Shown: in pieces, positions 34,200 to 44,701 of the stretch
Numbering within the stretch: the stretch's first letter is position 1
Layout: each line of letters opens with the position of its first letter
NCBI GenBank assembly: GCA_030652255.1
Contig: JAUSAZ010000123.1
Span: 1 to 44,839, forward strand
Reading direction: 5' to 3'
Length of the DNA stretch: 44,839 bases
Origin: Myxococcales bacterium
GTDB taxonomy: Bacteria > Myxococcota_A > Polyangia > Polyangiales > Ga0077539
The notes under the pieces: generated by a model
What the model was told of the DNA's origin: nothing
The model's input: the letters and a program-made list of their open reading frames with translations, nothing else
Databases searched by the model: none
Program-made: the position numbers and the translations under genes

Positions 34200-36128
34200 A
34201 TGGCGGAACGGGATTCTGGCGTGGTCTTCGAGCGCGACGCCTTCTTCGAACTCTCGGGCGACCTCCTCGGCGTGGCGGGGCTCGACGGATTCTTCAAGCG
34301 CGTCAACCCTGCCTGGACCGACATCCTCGGGTGGACCACCGTGGAGATCTGCGCGACGCCATGGCTGGACTTCGTTCATCCGGACGACCGGGCGGCGGCG
34401 GTGGCGGCGGGCGAGACGCTCAGGCAGGGGGGGCCGGTCGTCCGATTCACCAACCGGTACCGGCACCGGGACGGCACGTACCGCTGGCTCGAGTGGCACA
34501 GCGTCTCGTCGCTGACGCACGGCCTCATCTACGCCATCGCCCGTGACGTCACCGCCCGGCGCGAGACGGACGAAGCGCTCGTAGAGCTCACCGAGAGCCT
34601 CGCCACCACGCTCCACAGCATCGGCGACGGGGTGATCGCCACGGACGCGGCGGGCGCCGTCCTGCGCATGAACCCCGTCGCGGAGCAGATCACCGGCTGG
34701 GCGCTCCGCGACTGCGTGGGGCGGCCCCTCGGGGAGGTCTTCCGCATCATCCACGCCGGGACGCGGCGGTCCGCCGAGAACCCCGTGGATCGCGTCCTGC
34801 GCGAGGGCGTCTCGTCCGCCCTCGCCAACGACGTCTGGCTCCTTCGGCCGGACGGGACGGAGGTGCCCATCGCCGACAGCTGCTCGCCGATCCGCGACGC
34901 CCGCGGGACGCTCCGGGGCGCCGTGCTGGTGATCCGGGACACGAGCGAGGAGCTGCGCGCGATGGCCGCCCGCGAGCGGGTACAGCGCCGCCTCGAGGTC
35001 GCCGAGCGCATGGCCTCGGTGGGCACCCTCGCGGCGGGCATCGCCCACGAGATCAACAACCCCCTCGCGTACGTGACCGCCAACCTCGAGCTGGTGCGCG
35101 AGGAGATCCGCGCGCTCAGCGGCGGCTCCACCTCCGGGCGCATGAAGGAGCTCGACGACACCGTGCGCGACGCCCAGGAGGGGGCCGAGCGCGTGCGCAA
35201 GATCGTCCGCGGGCTCAAGACCTTCTCCCGCACCGAGGAGGAGTGCCTGGGCGTCGTCGACATCCACGGCGTGCTCGAGGTCTCGATCAACATGGCCTTC
35301 AACGAGATCCGCCACCGCGCGCGCCTCGTGAAGGACTACGGGCCCGTGCCCACGGTCATCGCGGACGACGCGCGCCTGGGGCAGGTGTTCATCAACCTCC
35401 TGGTCAACGCCGCGCAGGCGCTCCCCATCGGCGAGGTCGAGCACCACGAGATCCGCGTGGTCACGGCCACGGACGCCGAGGGGCGGGCCGTGATCGAGGT
35501 GCGCGACACCGGGCCCGGCATCCCCTCCGCGGTGATCGATCGCATCTTCGAGCCCTTCTTCACCACCAAGCCCGTCGGGGTCGGCACGGGGCTGGGCCTC
35601 TCGATCTGCCACAACATCATCACGGGAATGGGCGGCACCATCGACGTCACGAGCGTCGTGGGTTGTGGTGCGACCTTCCGGGTCACCCTCCCGCCGACGC
35701 AGAGCGCGTCGATGGGCGATGAGCTCGCTGGTCTCCCCTCCGCCACCACGCCCGCCCCGGTGCCGCGCCGGGCGGCGGTGCTGGTCGTGGACGACGAGCC
35801 CGCCGTCGGCGTCATGCTGGGCCGGGTGCTCCGCCAGCACGAGGTCACGACGGTCACGCGCGCCGCCGACGCCGTGCGACTCCTGGAGGAGGGGCGCCGC
35901 TTCGACGTGATCCTCTCCGACCTGATGATGCCCGCGATCTCGGGGATGGACCTCTACGACGAGCTCGCGCGGCGCTTCCCCGAGGCGGCCGAGCGGATGG
36001 TGTTCCTCACCGGCGGGGCCTTCACGCCCGCGGCCCGGGCCTTCCTCGACCGGGTGTCCAACGAGCGCGTCGACAAGCCCTTCACCCCGGACAGCGTGCG
36101 GTCGATCGTCGAGCAGTTCGTGCGGTAG
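34200..36128 (+). CDS. double-PAS hybrid sensor histidine kinase with receiver
   Basis: A 642-residue soluble hybrid kinase. Two PAS domains (about 12-120, with the PAC-like RYRHRDGTYRWLEW, and 128-250) precede a HisKA helix with H283 (AAGIAHEINNPLAYV), a HATPase domain (N403; DTGPG near 436; GVGTGLGLSIC near 460) and a receiver domain (525-642) with acidic pair D531/D532, predicted phosphorylation site D574 and K626. There is no membrane segment. PAS domains may bind a small ligand or haem, but key residues cannot be assigned. It is an orphan, like the kinase at 205-1767, and both genes are followed by the dispersed repeat. TAGGGT lies 6 bases before the ATG. Confidence 0.93.
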   Translation: MAERDSGVVFERDAFFELSGDLLGVAGLDGFFKRVNPAWTDILGWTTVEICATPWLDFVHPDDRAAAVAAGETLRQGGPVVRFTNRYRHRDGTYRWLEWHSVSSLTHGLIYAIARDVTARRETDEALVELTESLATTLHSIGDGVIATDAAGAVLRMNPVAEQITGWALRDCVGRPLGEVFRIIHAGTRRSAENPVDRVLREGVSSALANDVWLLRPDGTEVPIADSCSPIRDARGTLRGAVLVIRDTSEELRAMAARERVQRRLEVAERMASVGTLAAGIAHEINNPLAYVTANLELVREEIRALSGGSTSGRMKELDDTVRDAQEGAERVRKIVRGLKTFSRTEEECLGVVDIHGVLEVSINMAFNEIRHRARLVKDYGPVPTVIADDARLGQVFINLLVNAAQALPIGEVEHHEIRVVTATDAEGRAVIEVRDTGPGIPSAVIDRIFEPFFTTKPVGVGTGLGLSICHNIITGMGGTIDVTSVVGCGATFRVTLPPTQSASMGDELAGLPSATTPAPVPRRAAVLVVDDEPAVGVMLGRVLRQHEVTTVTRAADAVRLLEEGRRFDVILSDLMMPAISGMDLYDELARRFPEAAERMVFLTGGAFTPAARAFLDRVSNERVDKPFTPDSVRSIVEQFVR

Positions 36129-36240
36129 CGCCGAGGGCGCCGCCGCGTCGGGGGGGGGCGGTCGACGATCGCTAGCGAGCACCGCCCACGCCTGCGAACA
36201 CCGGCCTCGCCCTCCGAGGGGCGCACCCACTCGCGCTTGC

Positions 36241-36404
36241 AGTCACCGGTCTCGCCGAGGGGAGCAGCCGCCCACCCATCCAGTCACCGGTCTCGCCGAG
36301 GGGAGCACCCGCCCACCCATTCAGTCACCGGTCTCGCCGAGGGGAGCAGCCGCCCACCCATCCAGTCACCGGTCTCGCCGAGGGGAGCACCCGCCGAGGC
36401 CCAC
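36241..36404 (+). repeat. 41-bp tandem repeat, four units
   Basis: Units begin at 36241, 36282, 36323 and 36364 with AGTCACCGGTCTCGCCGAGG. Units 1 and 3 are identical and carry GCAGCC; units 2 and 4 carry GCACCC. This alternation points to an 82-bp higher-order duplication. Unit 4 diverges after 28-30 bases. Confidence 0.92.
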
Positions 36405-36573
36405 AGTCGACGGCTCCACGACCCTTCCCAGAGGGTCTGGTCGCGCGGTGGCCACTTCTCGATGGTTCACACGATCGCCGGCCTCGCGCGGGCGGTGGAG
36501 TATGTGAACCGTCGTCGCCGACCCAGGGGCGAGTGAGTCGGTGACTGTGGGCCTCGGCGGGTGCTCCCCTCGG
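36378..36573. repeat. perfect 31-bp inverted repeat
   Basis: 36378-36408 (CCGAGGGGAGCACCCGCCGA onward) is the exact reverse complement of 36543-36573, with 134 bases between the arms. The next outer sequences are also similar in inverted orientation. Confidence 0.92.
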
Positions 36574-36739
36574 AGGGCGAGGCTGGTGACTGGACGGGTG
36601 GGCGGGTGCTCCCCTCGGCGAGACCGGTGACTGCGAGCGCGAGTGGGTGCTCCCCTCGGAGGGCTGAGACCGGTTGCTGGCGAGGTGGGCGGATGCTCCC
36701 GCGCCCCGACCTCCCGATCCCCTGCTCCCCCACCGCTGG

Positions 36740-36745
36740 TATAAC
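36740..36745 (+). promoter_or_regulatory. -10-like TATAAC, 8 nt before the coiled-coil gene ATG
   Basis: TATAAC lies exactly 8 bases before the ATG at 36754, the same word and spacing as upstream of the glycosyltransferase at 16065. No Shine-Dalgarno sequence is present, so the mRNA may be leaderless. Confidence 0.4.
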
Positions 36746-36753
36746 CCCCGCTG

Positions 36754-38706
36754 ATGTCCAACAGCTCACCTCGGGAAGCCGCCGTCCGCGCCTACCTCTC
36801 GGCGCTCGCGGAGTTCGAGTCCGCCCTCCATGTGCTCGCGCTCGGTGAGCAGTGTCTCCGCGACGGCCTCGCGCCCTTCGCCGACCTCGCCGCGCAGCTC
36901 GACCCCGCGGCCCCCGCGGCGGCGTCCGTCCCCACGGCCGACGGGCTCTGGCGCCCGCGCGACCCGGTGGCCCTCCAGGGGATCACCGACGTCTACGAGG
37001 TCCCCGGGCGCTTCACCTTCCAGGGCGACGACGACGCCAACCTCCGCGCCATGGCCGAGCGTGTGACCGCCGCGCGCGCCGAGCTCGCCCGCCAGCTCAC
37101 CCGCCTCGAACAGCTCGCCAGCGCCCCCGCCCGCATCGCCGCCGTGGCCGAGACCATGGAGCGCACCGAGCTCGAGAACAGCCGCGCCCAGGAGGCCGAG
37201 CTGCTGCGCCAGTTCGAGCCCGAGGCCGCCCAGCTGCGCGACCTCTGCAAGCGCCTCCACGAGGCCGTGCGCGCCACCCGCCGTCCCGACCTCGCCCGCC
37301 TCGACACCGCCGACGCCCTCTACCAGGAGTACGTCACCCGCGTGGGCGGGCTCTACGGCAAGGCCCTGCCGGTGCTGCGGGAGGCCATCGCGGCGCTCTC
37401 CCGCGTGGCGCGCTGCGAGGTGCCGCCGTCGTGGCCCGACACGCTCCCCTTCGCGGCACACCTGCCCGACGACCTCGTCACCTCGCCCGTCCCCGAGAGC
37501 CCCGCGGTGCAGCAGCTACGGCAGGCCCTGGAGTCCCAGGCCCAGCAGGAGGCCGCGTTGCTGCGCGCGCAGGACGAGCTCGGGGTGCAGCTCCGCCGGG
37601 TCGACGGCGAGGTGGGGGCGATGGTGCAGCGGGAGGTCGAGCTCTTGCGCGAGGTCGAGGTGGCCAAGCTGGTGCTGCGCTGGTGCACCCGGCACGACGC
37701 CCTCGACGTGGCGCGCGCGGCGCTGGCGGCGATCCAGACCGAGGGGCAGGCGCGCACGCAGGCCCTGGCGGCGGTGCAGGCCGAGGGGCAGCGGGCCCTT
37801 GGGCAGATCGCGGCGATCCAGACGGACGCGACGGAGTGGGCCCAGGCGGTGCAGGCCAAGGAAGGGGCGCTGGCGAAGCACCGGGGCGACGAGCCCGCGC
37901 TCTTCGGCAAGGACGACTGGCGCAAGAAGCTCCTGGAGATCGAAGACGAGGTCAACGACCTGCGGACCGAGCTCCAGCAGCGGCAGCAGCGCATCGTGGA
38001 GGGCAACGGCGAGGCCGCCCGGCTGCGGGCGCGCGAGGCGGCCGAGCAGGCGACCATCACCACGCTGACGCAGCAGCTCGACGAGGGCCGGCGCCGCGAG
38101 GCCCAGAGCCTCAAGGAACTCCTGGAGGTGGAGAAGGAGCTCGGGGCGGCGGTCCCGCCGCGGCGGCTGCCGACGGCGCACGCGGAGGAGCTGCTGGCCG
38201 CGGCGGTGGCGGCGCGCAACGAGCTGCGCGCGCGGGTCGAGCGCCTGACCACGGAGTCGCGCCGGGTGAAGGAGGACGCCGACCGCGCCGCGGTGCAGCT
38301 GAAGCAGCTGGCGGCCGAGCGGGCGCGCATCGAGTCGGGCCTGGCGGTGGCCCTGCGCCAGTCGGGCTCGGCCCACGAGGAGGCGCTGCGCTCCATGGCG
38401 GTGCGACGGCAGGCGGCCTTCGAGAGCCACGCGGGCCAGGTGCTCGCGGGCCTGGAGGAGTCGCTCGCGCAGGTCGACCGCAACTTCATCGAGCCCGCGC
38501 GGCGGGCGATGCTGGTGCGGGCGGGGGTGATGACCGACGCGCCGGTGACGCTGCGGGCGCGGGGGGCGGAGCTGGAGGCGGCGCTGCCTGCCCTGCGGGC
38601 GCGATGGGCGGCGGCGGTCGACCCTGCGGTGGAGGCGCTGGCGGCGGTGGAGGCGGGCTTCCTCGCGACCGCGGGGCAGCGGGCCCGCGCGGCCTGGCGA
38701 GGGTGA
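36754..38706 (+). CDS. large coiled-coil protein of unknown function
   Basis: A 650-residue, mainly helical protein with no signal peptide or membrane segment. Long heptad-rich stretches are seen at about 100-170, 245-330, 385-480 and 480-580, rich in Ala, Glu, Arg, Gln and Leu, as in structural or SMC-like proteins, but no ATP-binding motif is present. Between them is a short non-helical part (about 55-90, with a Pro/Ala-rich piece). It probably oligomerises and acts as a scaffold or cytoskeletal element. The stop directly abuts that of the convergent VWA lipoprotein. No family is recognised. Confidence 0.75.
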   Translation: MSNSSPREAAVRAYLSALAEFESALHVLALGEQCLRDGLAPFADLAAQLDPAAPAAASVPTADGLWRPRDPVALQGITDVYEVPGRFTFQGDDDANLRAMAERVTAARAELARQLTRLEQLASAPARIAAVAETMERTELENSRAQEAELLRQFEPEAAQLRDLCKRLHEAVRATRRPDLARLDTADALYQEYVTRVGGLYGKALPVLREAIAALSRVARCEVPPSWPDTLPFAAHLPDDLVTSPVPESPAVQQLRQALESQAQQEAALLRAQDELGVQLRRVDGEVGAMVQREVELLREVEVAKLVLRWCTRHDALDVARAALAAIQTEGQARTQALAAVQAEGQRALGQIAAIQTDATEWAQAVQAKEGALAKHRGDEPALFGKDDWRKKLLEIEDEVNDLRTELQQRQQRIVEGNGEAARLRAREAAEQATITTLTQQLDEGRRREAQSLKELLEVEKELGAAVPPRRLPTAHAEELLAAAVAARNELRARVERLTTESRRVKEDADRAAVQLKQLAAERARIESGLAVALRQSGSAHEEALRSMAVRRQAAFESHAGQVLAGLEESLAQVDRNFIEPARRAMLVRAGVMTDAPVTLRARGAELEAALPALRARWAAAVDPAVEALAAVEAGFLATAGQRARAAWRG

Positions 38707-40266
38707 TCAGCGCAGGCGGAGCTCGCCGCGGCCCCGGGTAGCGAGGGCGGCGAGGAAGGTGCGGTCCTGGTCGGGGCCGATGCCGACGACGTCGAGGCGC
38801 ATGCGGGACGAGACGCCCTCGGCGAGGCCGAGCATGGCGCGGGCGATGGTGCCGCGGTCGGTGGGCCGCCCGTCGGACAGCAGCACGATCTGGTCGGGCT
38901 GCATCGACGCGGCGGCCTCGAGGGCGGCGACGGGCTCGGTCTCGTCGCGGGGCTGGAGCCCGCCGATCCAGCGGATGGCCTCGGAGAGGGCGGCGCCGTC
39001 CATCACCCGGGGGTTCTGCCAGAGCGGGGTGACGTTGGAGCTGAAGGCCACGACGTTGACCGCGACGTCCGCCGGGAGCGACCCGAGCACCTTGACGAGC
39101 TCGGCGCGCGCGACGTCGAGCTTGGTGGGGGTGAGCCCCGGGGCGATGGAGAGGTCCACCGCGCGGGGGTCGGGCTCGCGCATGGAGTACGAGACGTCGA
39201 CCACCAGCACGAGCGAGCGACCGCGGATGGGGACGTTGTAGAACGACGGCTCGGCGCGCTCGGCCTCGCGCAGCGCCACCTGCACGGCGGCGGCGATGCG
39301 GAGCGAGTCGTCGCTCCCGGAGGGGGCCACGCTGATGAGCTCGGTGAGGGCGCTCATGGTCTGCGCAGAGAGCGCGACGTTGCCGCCCGTGGGGACCGAC
39401 ACGGCGGGCGCGTCGCCGTGGAGCGCGAGGCGCCCGTCGCCCATGGCCGTCACCTCGACCCGCAGCGCCCCGTCGGTGGGCACCCACACCGCGCGGCCCT
39501 CGGGGTTCGCCCCCTCGGTGCGCACCGCGAGGTCGCCGCCCTGCACCCGCAGGCGCCAGCGGTGACCCGCGCGGTCGGCGACGACCATCACCCCGCCGCC
39601 GATGCGCCACTGCGCCGAGCCCGCGCCCTGCGCGTTCACCCGCACGCCCGAGCGCGCCGTGGTGCGGGCGGTGGTGCGGGCGGTGGTGGTTGCGCCCGGT
39701 GCGCCGGCGAGGTCGATGGAGCCGTCGACGACGATGAGGCCGCCGTCGACCATGGGGGCGCCGTCGAGGGCGATGACGCCGCCCGCGATGACGTCGTCGT
39801 CGTCGCCGGACATGGTGATGCGCTCGATGGTGACCGAGCCCACGCGCCCCATCTGGATGGTCGCCGCGGCGGCGCCCGAGGTGCCGCCGCTGGCGGCGAC
39901 CGGGGTGCTGCCGATGGTGGTGGTGGTGGTGACCGGGGAGGTGGTGAGCGACGCGGTGGTGTTCGTGGAGGAGGTGACCGTGGAGGAGGTGACCGCGCTC
40001 GCCCCGCCGCTGGAGGCGACGTCGACGGAGGGCGACGGGGCGTGAACCCCGGCGGTCACCCCGCCCTGTGAATCGGCGGATGCACCCGAGGCGATCGCGC
40101 TGGCGACGCCTGCGAGCAGGCCCGCGGCGGCGACGGCGCGACCATCGGCGCTGACCCGCGCCGAGGCGCCTTGCGGGCTCACGGTGGCGCGGGCGGAGAA
40201 GAGGGTTCCGCAGCCGGTGAGGGTGGTGATGAGAGCGAGCGACGAGACGAGGGAGCGGGTGTTCAT
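38707..40266 (-). CDS. von Willebrand factor A domain lipoprotein
   Basis: A 519-residue lipoprotein (LTGC lipobox, C19). Residues 60-135 are Ser/Thr/Ala-rich low complexity with TTTTT and VTSST runs. A beta-rich middle region (140-310) resembles a FecR-like or pseudo-repeat domain. Residues 350-519 form a VWA domain with MIDAS sequence DVSYSM (D357, S359, S361) and LLSDGRPTD near 465. VWA domains mediate metal-dependent protein contacts, here on the periplasmic or surface side. The partner is unknown. It is downstream of nothing on its strand except the next lipoprotein (40313-41449), with a 46-bp gap, so the two may form an operon. Confidence 0.87.
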   Translation of the reverse strand: MNTRSLVSSLALITTLTGCGTLFSARATVSPQGASARVSADGRAVAAAGLLAGVASAIASGASADSQGGVTAGVHAPSPSVDVASSGGASAVTSSTVTSSTNTTASLTTSPVTTTTTIGSTPVAASGGTSGAAAATIQMGRVGSVTIERITMSGDDDDVIAGGVIALDGAPMVDGGLIVVDGSIDLAGAPGATTTARTTARTTARSGVRVNAQGAGSAQWRIGGGVMVVADRAGHRWRLRVQGGDLAVRTEGANPEGRAVWVPTDGALRVEVTAMGDGRLALHGDAPAVSVPTGGNVALSAQTMSALTELISVAPSGSDDSLRIAAAVQVALREAERAEPSFYNVPIRGRSLVLVVDVSYSMREPDPRAVDLSIAPGLTPTKLDVARAELVKVLGSLPADVAVNVVAFSSNVTPLWQNPRVMDGAALSEAIRWIGGLQPRDETEPVAALEAAASMQPDQIVLLSDGRPTDRGTIARAMLGLAEGVSSRMRLDVVGIGPDQDRTFLAALATRGRGELRLR

Positions 40267-40312
40267 GGAGGGGACCTCGGCAGCCCCTTGAGCAGGGGGC
40301 GTGCCAGTCGCC

Positions 40313-41449
40313 TCAGACTGCCGGGCTGCCTCCGCCGCCTGTCCCCGCTGCGGGCGCCGGGGCCGCCGCTGGGACCGCCGCGGGCATCGCGCCCGCCGGG
40401 GGCATCGCGCCTGCGCGCTGGCGCAGCGCCGCGGCGGCCGCGGGCGTGATGCCTGGCAGGCGCAGCGCGCGCTCGTACCCCGCCGAGGCGGCCGCGGGCG
40501 GCAGGCGATCGAGCTGTTGCAGCACCGCGGGCGAGGGCGCCTGCTGGAGCGCGACGACGCCGAGCACCCGATCGAAGAGCGCCGCGAAGGAGGCGTAGGG
40601 GGCGCGCCCGAGGGCCGCCCAGGTCTCGGCGAACTCGCGGGTGAACTCCGGGTGGGTGAGCAGCATCGCGAGCTGCGCGTTGCAGCCGAAGGGCAGGGCC
40701 GCGTGGCTGTGCCCGAGGAGGTCGACGCAGTAGGCGCGCAGGCCGCGGCGGACCACCACGGGGTCGAGGTCGACGGGCGCGTCGGGGGCGCCGAGGGACT
40801 CGGCGATGGCGCGGGCGACGACCTCGGGGGTGGCCCGCACGAAGCTGGCGAAGGCCGCCGCGCGCTGGGGCTGGTCGGCGGTGGGGGCGAGCAGCGAGAG
40901 CACCGCGAGGTGCCCGACCGTGCACGCGCGGCAGGCGTCGGAGGCGCAGCCGGCGGCGCCGAGGTCGGGCTCGCAGGCCTTCAGCCGGTCGACGAGGGCC
41001 TGGCGCGGGGCATCGCAGGCGCGGTCGACCGCGAGGTTCATCTGGGTGCGCTGGGCGACGGAGGTCTCGTTGGAGCGCAGCGCGCGGGCGAAGACGTCGA
41101 CGCAGGTGGCGGAGTACATCGCGCACGAGGCGCCGCGCACGAGCCCGGCGGTGCAGTGCTCGTAGCCGAAGGGGCCGTCGGGGTGGGTCTTGCCGACGAA
41201 GCGGTCGCGCGCGTCGGCCGACGAGCGCATGAAGTTCACCCGGAACTCCGCGCGCCGGGCGGGGTTGCTGCGCGCGCGCCAGGTCTCGTCGAGGTGGGTG
41301 GCGCAGGTGCGGCAGGCGGGCGTGGTGCACTGCGGCGCGGAGGAGGAGAAGTCCACCGGGGCCTCGCGGCACGGCGCCCACGAGTCGGCCCTCTTGCAGG
41401 CCACGCTCAGTCCCAGGGTGAGGAGCCACGGAGCAAGCGACGGACGCAT
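40313..41449 (-). CDS. Cys-containing lipoprotein of unknown function
   Basis: A 378-residue lipoprotein (LSVAC lipobox, C18). Residues 25-200 contain about twelve Cys in pairs (CTTPACRTC, CASDACRAC), suggesting disulfides. The middle is helical (AFASFVRATPEVVARAIAES), and the last 60 residues are Ala/Pro/Gly-rich. No family is recognised. It lies between lepB (52 bp upstream, same strand) and the VWA lipoprotein, so it could be read from the lepA-lepB transcript. Confidence 0.75.
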   Translation of the reverse strand: MRPSLAPWLLTLGLSVACKRADSWAPCREAPVDFSSSAPQCTTPACRTCATHLDETWRARSNPARRAEFRVNFMRSSADARDRFVGKTHPDGPFGYEHCTAGLVRGASCAMYSATCVDVFARALRSNETSVAQRTQMNLAVDRACDAPRQALVDRLKACEPDLGAAGCASDACRACTVGHLAVLSLLAPTADQPQRAAAFASFVRATPEVVARAIAESLGAPDAPVDLDPVVVRRGLRAYCVDLLGHSHAALPFGCNAQLAMLLTHPEFTREFAETWAALGRAPYASFAALFDRVLGVVALQQAPSPAVLQQLDRLPPAAASAGYERALRLPGITPAAAAALRQRAGAMPPAGAMPAAVPAAAPAPAAGTGGGGSPAV

Positions 41450-41501
41450 GGTGGGGGATCTCTCCGGGGGTATCGGTGGGGGGGACGGGAGGGGTACGGG
41501 G

Positions 41502-42701
41502 TCAGTTGCCGCGGCGCTGGCAGGCGCGCATGCCGGCGGCGAGCTCGGGCGGCACGGCGGGCTCGCCGAGGATGCTCTGGCCGAAGCGCTCCCACCGCAG
41601 GCCGAAGCCGGCGCCGGGGAGGTTGGACCACCAGATGTGCATCGCGCGACCCTTGATGTTGCGCATCGGGACGAATCCCCAGTAGCGGGAGTCGTAGCTG
41701 TTGTCGCGGTTGTCGCCCATCACGAAGACGTGCCCCGCGGGCACGGTGCAGGGGGAGCGCACGCAGAACTCGGCCATGTTGGATTCGCGCTCGGCGGGGT
41801 CGCGCGAGAGCAGGGTGAGGTAGCTGAAGGTCCCGTGGGTCTCGCGGAAGACGCGCCGCGGAGGAACCTCCCCGTGGGTGACCCCCTCGCCGTCGTCGCC
41901 GCGCCACGGCCCGACCTCGCAGCGCGACAGGGGCTGACCGTTGACCTCGACGGAGCCGTCCTCGCGGACCCACACCCGGTCGCCGGCGAGGCCCATCACG
42001 CGCTTGATGAAGTCCTTCGCCGGGTCCTGCGGGTAGACGAAGACCACGACCTCGCCGCGGGCGACGTTGGCGCCCTGGAAGAGCCGCCGCTGCGAGGTGG
42101 GGATGAGCGGCCCGTAGATGAACTTGTTGACGAAGATGTTGTCGCCCACGTTGAGCGTCGGATACATCGACGGCGACGGGATCTTGAAGGCCTCGACCAC
42201 GAAGGCCCGCACGCCGAGGGCGACGAGCACCGCCACGCCGATGGCCTCGATGTACTCCCGGGTGGTGCCCTTACGGACGCTGGAGAGGTGGGTCTCCATG
42301 GCGACGTCGAGGGCGCGAACGGCCTTGGCGGCGCGGGGCGCGTCCTTGCCGGCGATGGCGTCGTCGATGGCGGCGTTGGCGTCGGTGAGGGCGGCCTTCG
42401 CGGGGCCCTGGGGGTTGGCCTTCTTCGCGAGGCGCTCGTACTCCTTCTGGAGTTCACGGGCCTCGGAGGTGATGGTGCGGAGGTCCATCACCCCGAGGCC
42501 GCGGGCGCCCATCACCCGGTCGCGCACCCCGAGCACGACCACCTCGAGCACCGCGAAGGCGAGGAGGTACTGCCACGGCGCGGCGTCGTCGATGACGTGC
42601 AGGAGCGCGAGGGACTGCACCAGCGCGACGGCCAGCGCGGCGGGGATGACAAAATACCAGGCCGCGTACCAGATCCGGTCCTGGACTGTGGGAGAGCTCA
42701 T
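41502..42701 (-). CDS. lepB: signal peptidase I with long N-terminal extension
   Basis: Signal peptidase I removes Sec and Tat signal peptides at the membrane. The catalytic Ser/Lys dyad is S178 (PSPSMYPT) and K233 (FIKRVMGLAGD), with the box E motif GDNRDNSYDSRYWG near 329. The protein has 399 residues. Before the catalytic transmembrane helix (about 150-170) there are two further hydrophobic segments (12-34, 45-60) and a charged helical loop (75-145). The ATG at 42701 has a GAGGT site at good spacing. It is 35 bp downstream of lepA, the classic lepA-lepB arrangement. Confidence 0.95.
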   Translation of the reverse strand: MSSPTVQDRIWYAAWYFVIPAALAVALVQSLALLHVIDDAAPWQYLLAFAVLEVVVLGVRDRVMGARGLGVMDLRTITSEARELQKEYERLAKKANPQGPAKAALTDANAAIDDAIAGKDAPRAAKAVRALDVAMETHLSSVRKGTTREYIEAIGVAVLVALGVRAFVVEAFKIPSPSMYPTLNVGDNIFVNKFIYGPLIPTSQRRLFQGANVARGEVVVFVYPQDPAKDFIKRVMGLAGDRVWVREDGSVEVNGQPLSRCEVGPWRGDDGEGVTHGEVPPRRVFRETHGTFSYLTLLSRDPAERESNMAEFCVRSPCTVPAGHVFVMGDNRDNSYDSRYWGFVPMRNIKGRAMHIWWSNLPGAGFGLRWERFGQSILGEPAVPPELAAGMRACQRRGN

Positions 42702-42736
42702 CGACACCTCGCGCGGGCCATCGGTTGGGCGGCCTA

Positions 42737-44536
<1,800 letters not shown>

Positions 44537-44544
44537 AGCGGCCT

Positions 44545-44573
44545 ATCTTAACAGGGTCGGCGGTTACAAAGAA
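44545..44573 (-). promoter_or_regulatory. candidate lepA promoter
   Basis: On the minus strand, TTCTTT (44573-44568) and TAAGAT (44550-44545) are separated by 17 bases. TAAGAT ends 8 bases before the lepA ATG, again implying a leaderless or very short 5' end. Confidence 0.4.
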
Positions 44574-44628
44574 GCGCGAAGAATGACAAGCCACGTGTAC
44601 GGGTGTGTAGCGTCGCCCCGTACCGTGT

Positions 44629-44636
44629 GCTAGTAT
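44629..44636 (+). promoter_or_regulatory. candidate rpsT promoter (extended -10)
   Basis: TGCTAGTAT (44628-44636) fits an extended -10 element. Transcription would start near 44643, leaving a 59-base leader with an AAGGAA ribosome binding site before the GTG start. Confidence 0.4.
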
Positions 44637-44701
44637 CGCAGGGTTCGTCCGCACCCCACTGCGACGACGGGCGCCAAACGAGTTGGAAGGAACTACAGAA
44701 C

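Larger units (their letters stand above)
36175..36705. repeat. palindromic repeat cluster, copy D (direct units, centre, inverted units)
   Basis: The 625-bp gap 36129-36753 contains no convincing gene. From 36175 there are about six direct units carrying GAGGGGAGCA(C/G)CCGCCC-type cores, then a unique centre (36409-36542), then four inverted units with cores near 36555, 36599, 36643 and 36686. The first unit (CCGCCCACGCCTGCG, then CGGCCTCGCCCTCCGAGGGG) closely matches copy A. Inside the centre, GGTTCACA (36464-36471) pairs with TGTGAACC (36503-36510). Confidence 0.85.

Noticed and set aside
36241..36404. CRISPR array
   Set aside because: The 41-bp units are contiguous, with no unique spacers between repeats, and no cas gene is visible.
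36561..36848. Short frames in the repeat copies that translate to a shared LPSEGEAGD-like peptide
   Set aside because: The peptide similarity only reflects the DNA repeat. Unit length (41) breaks frame, and the frames have no consistent start or ribosome binding site.
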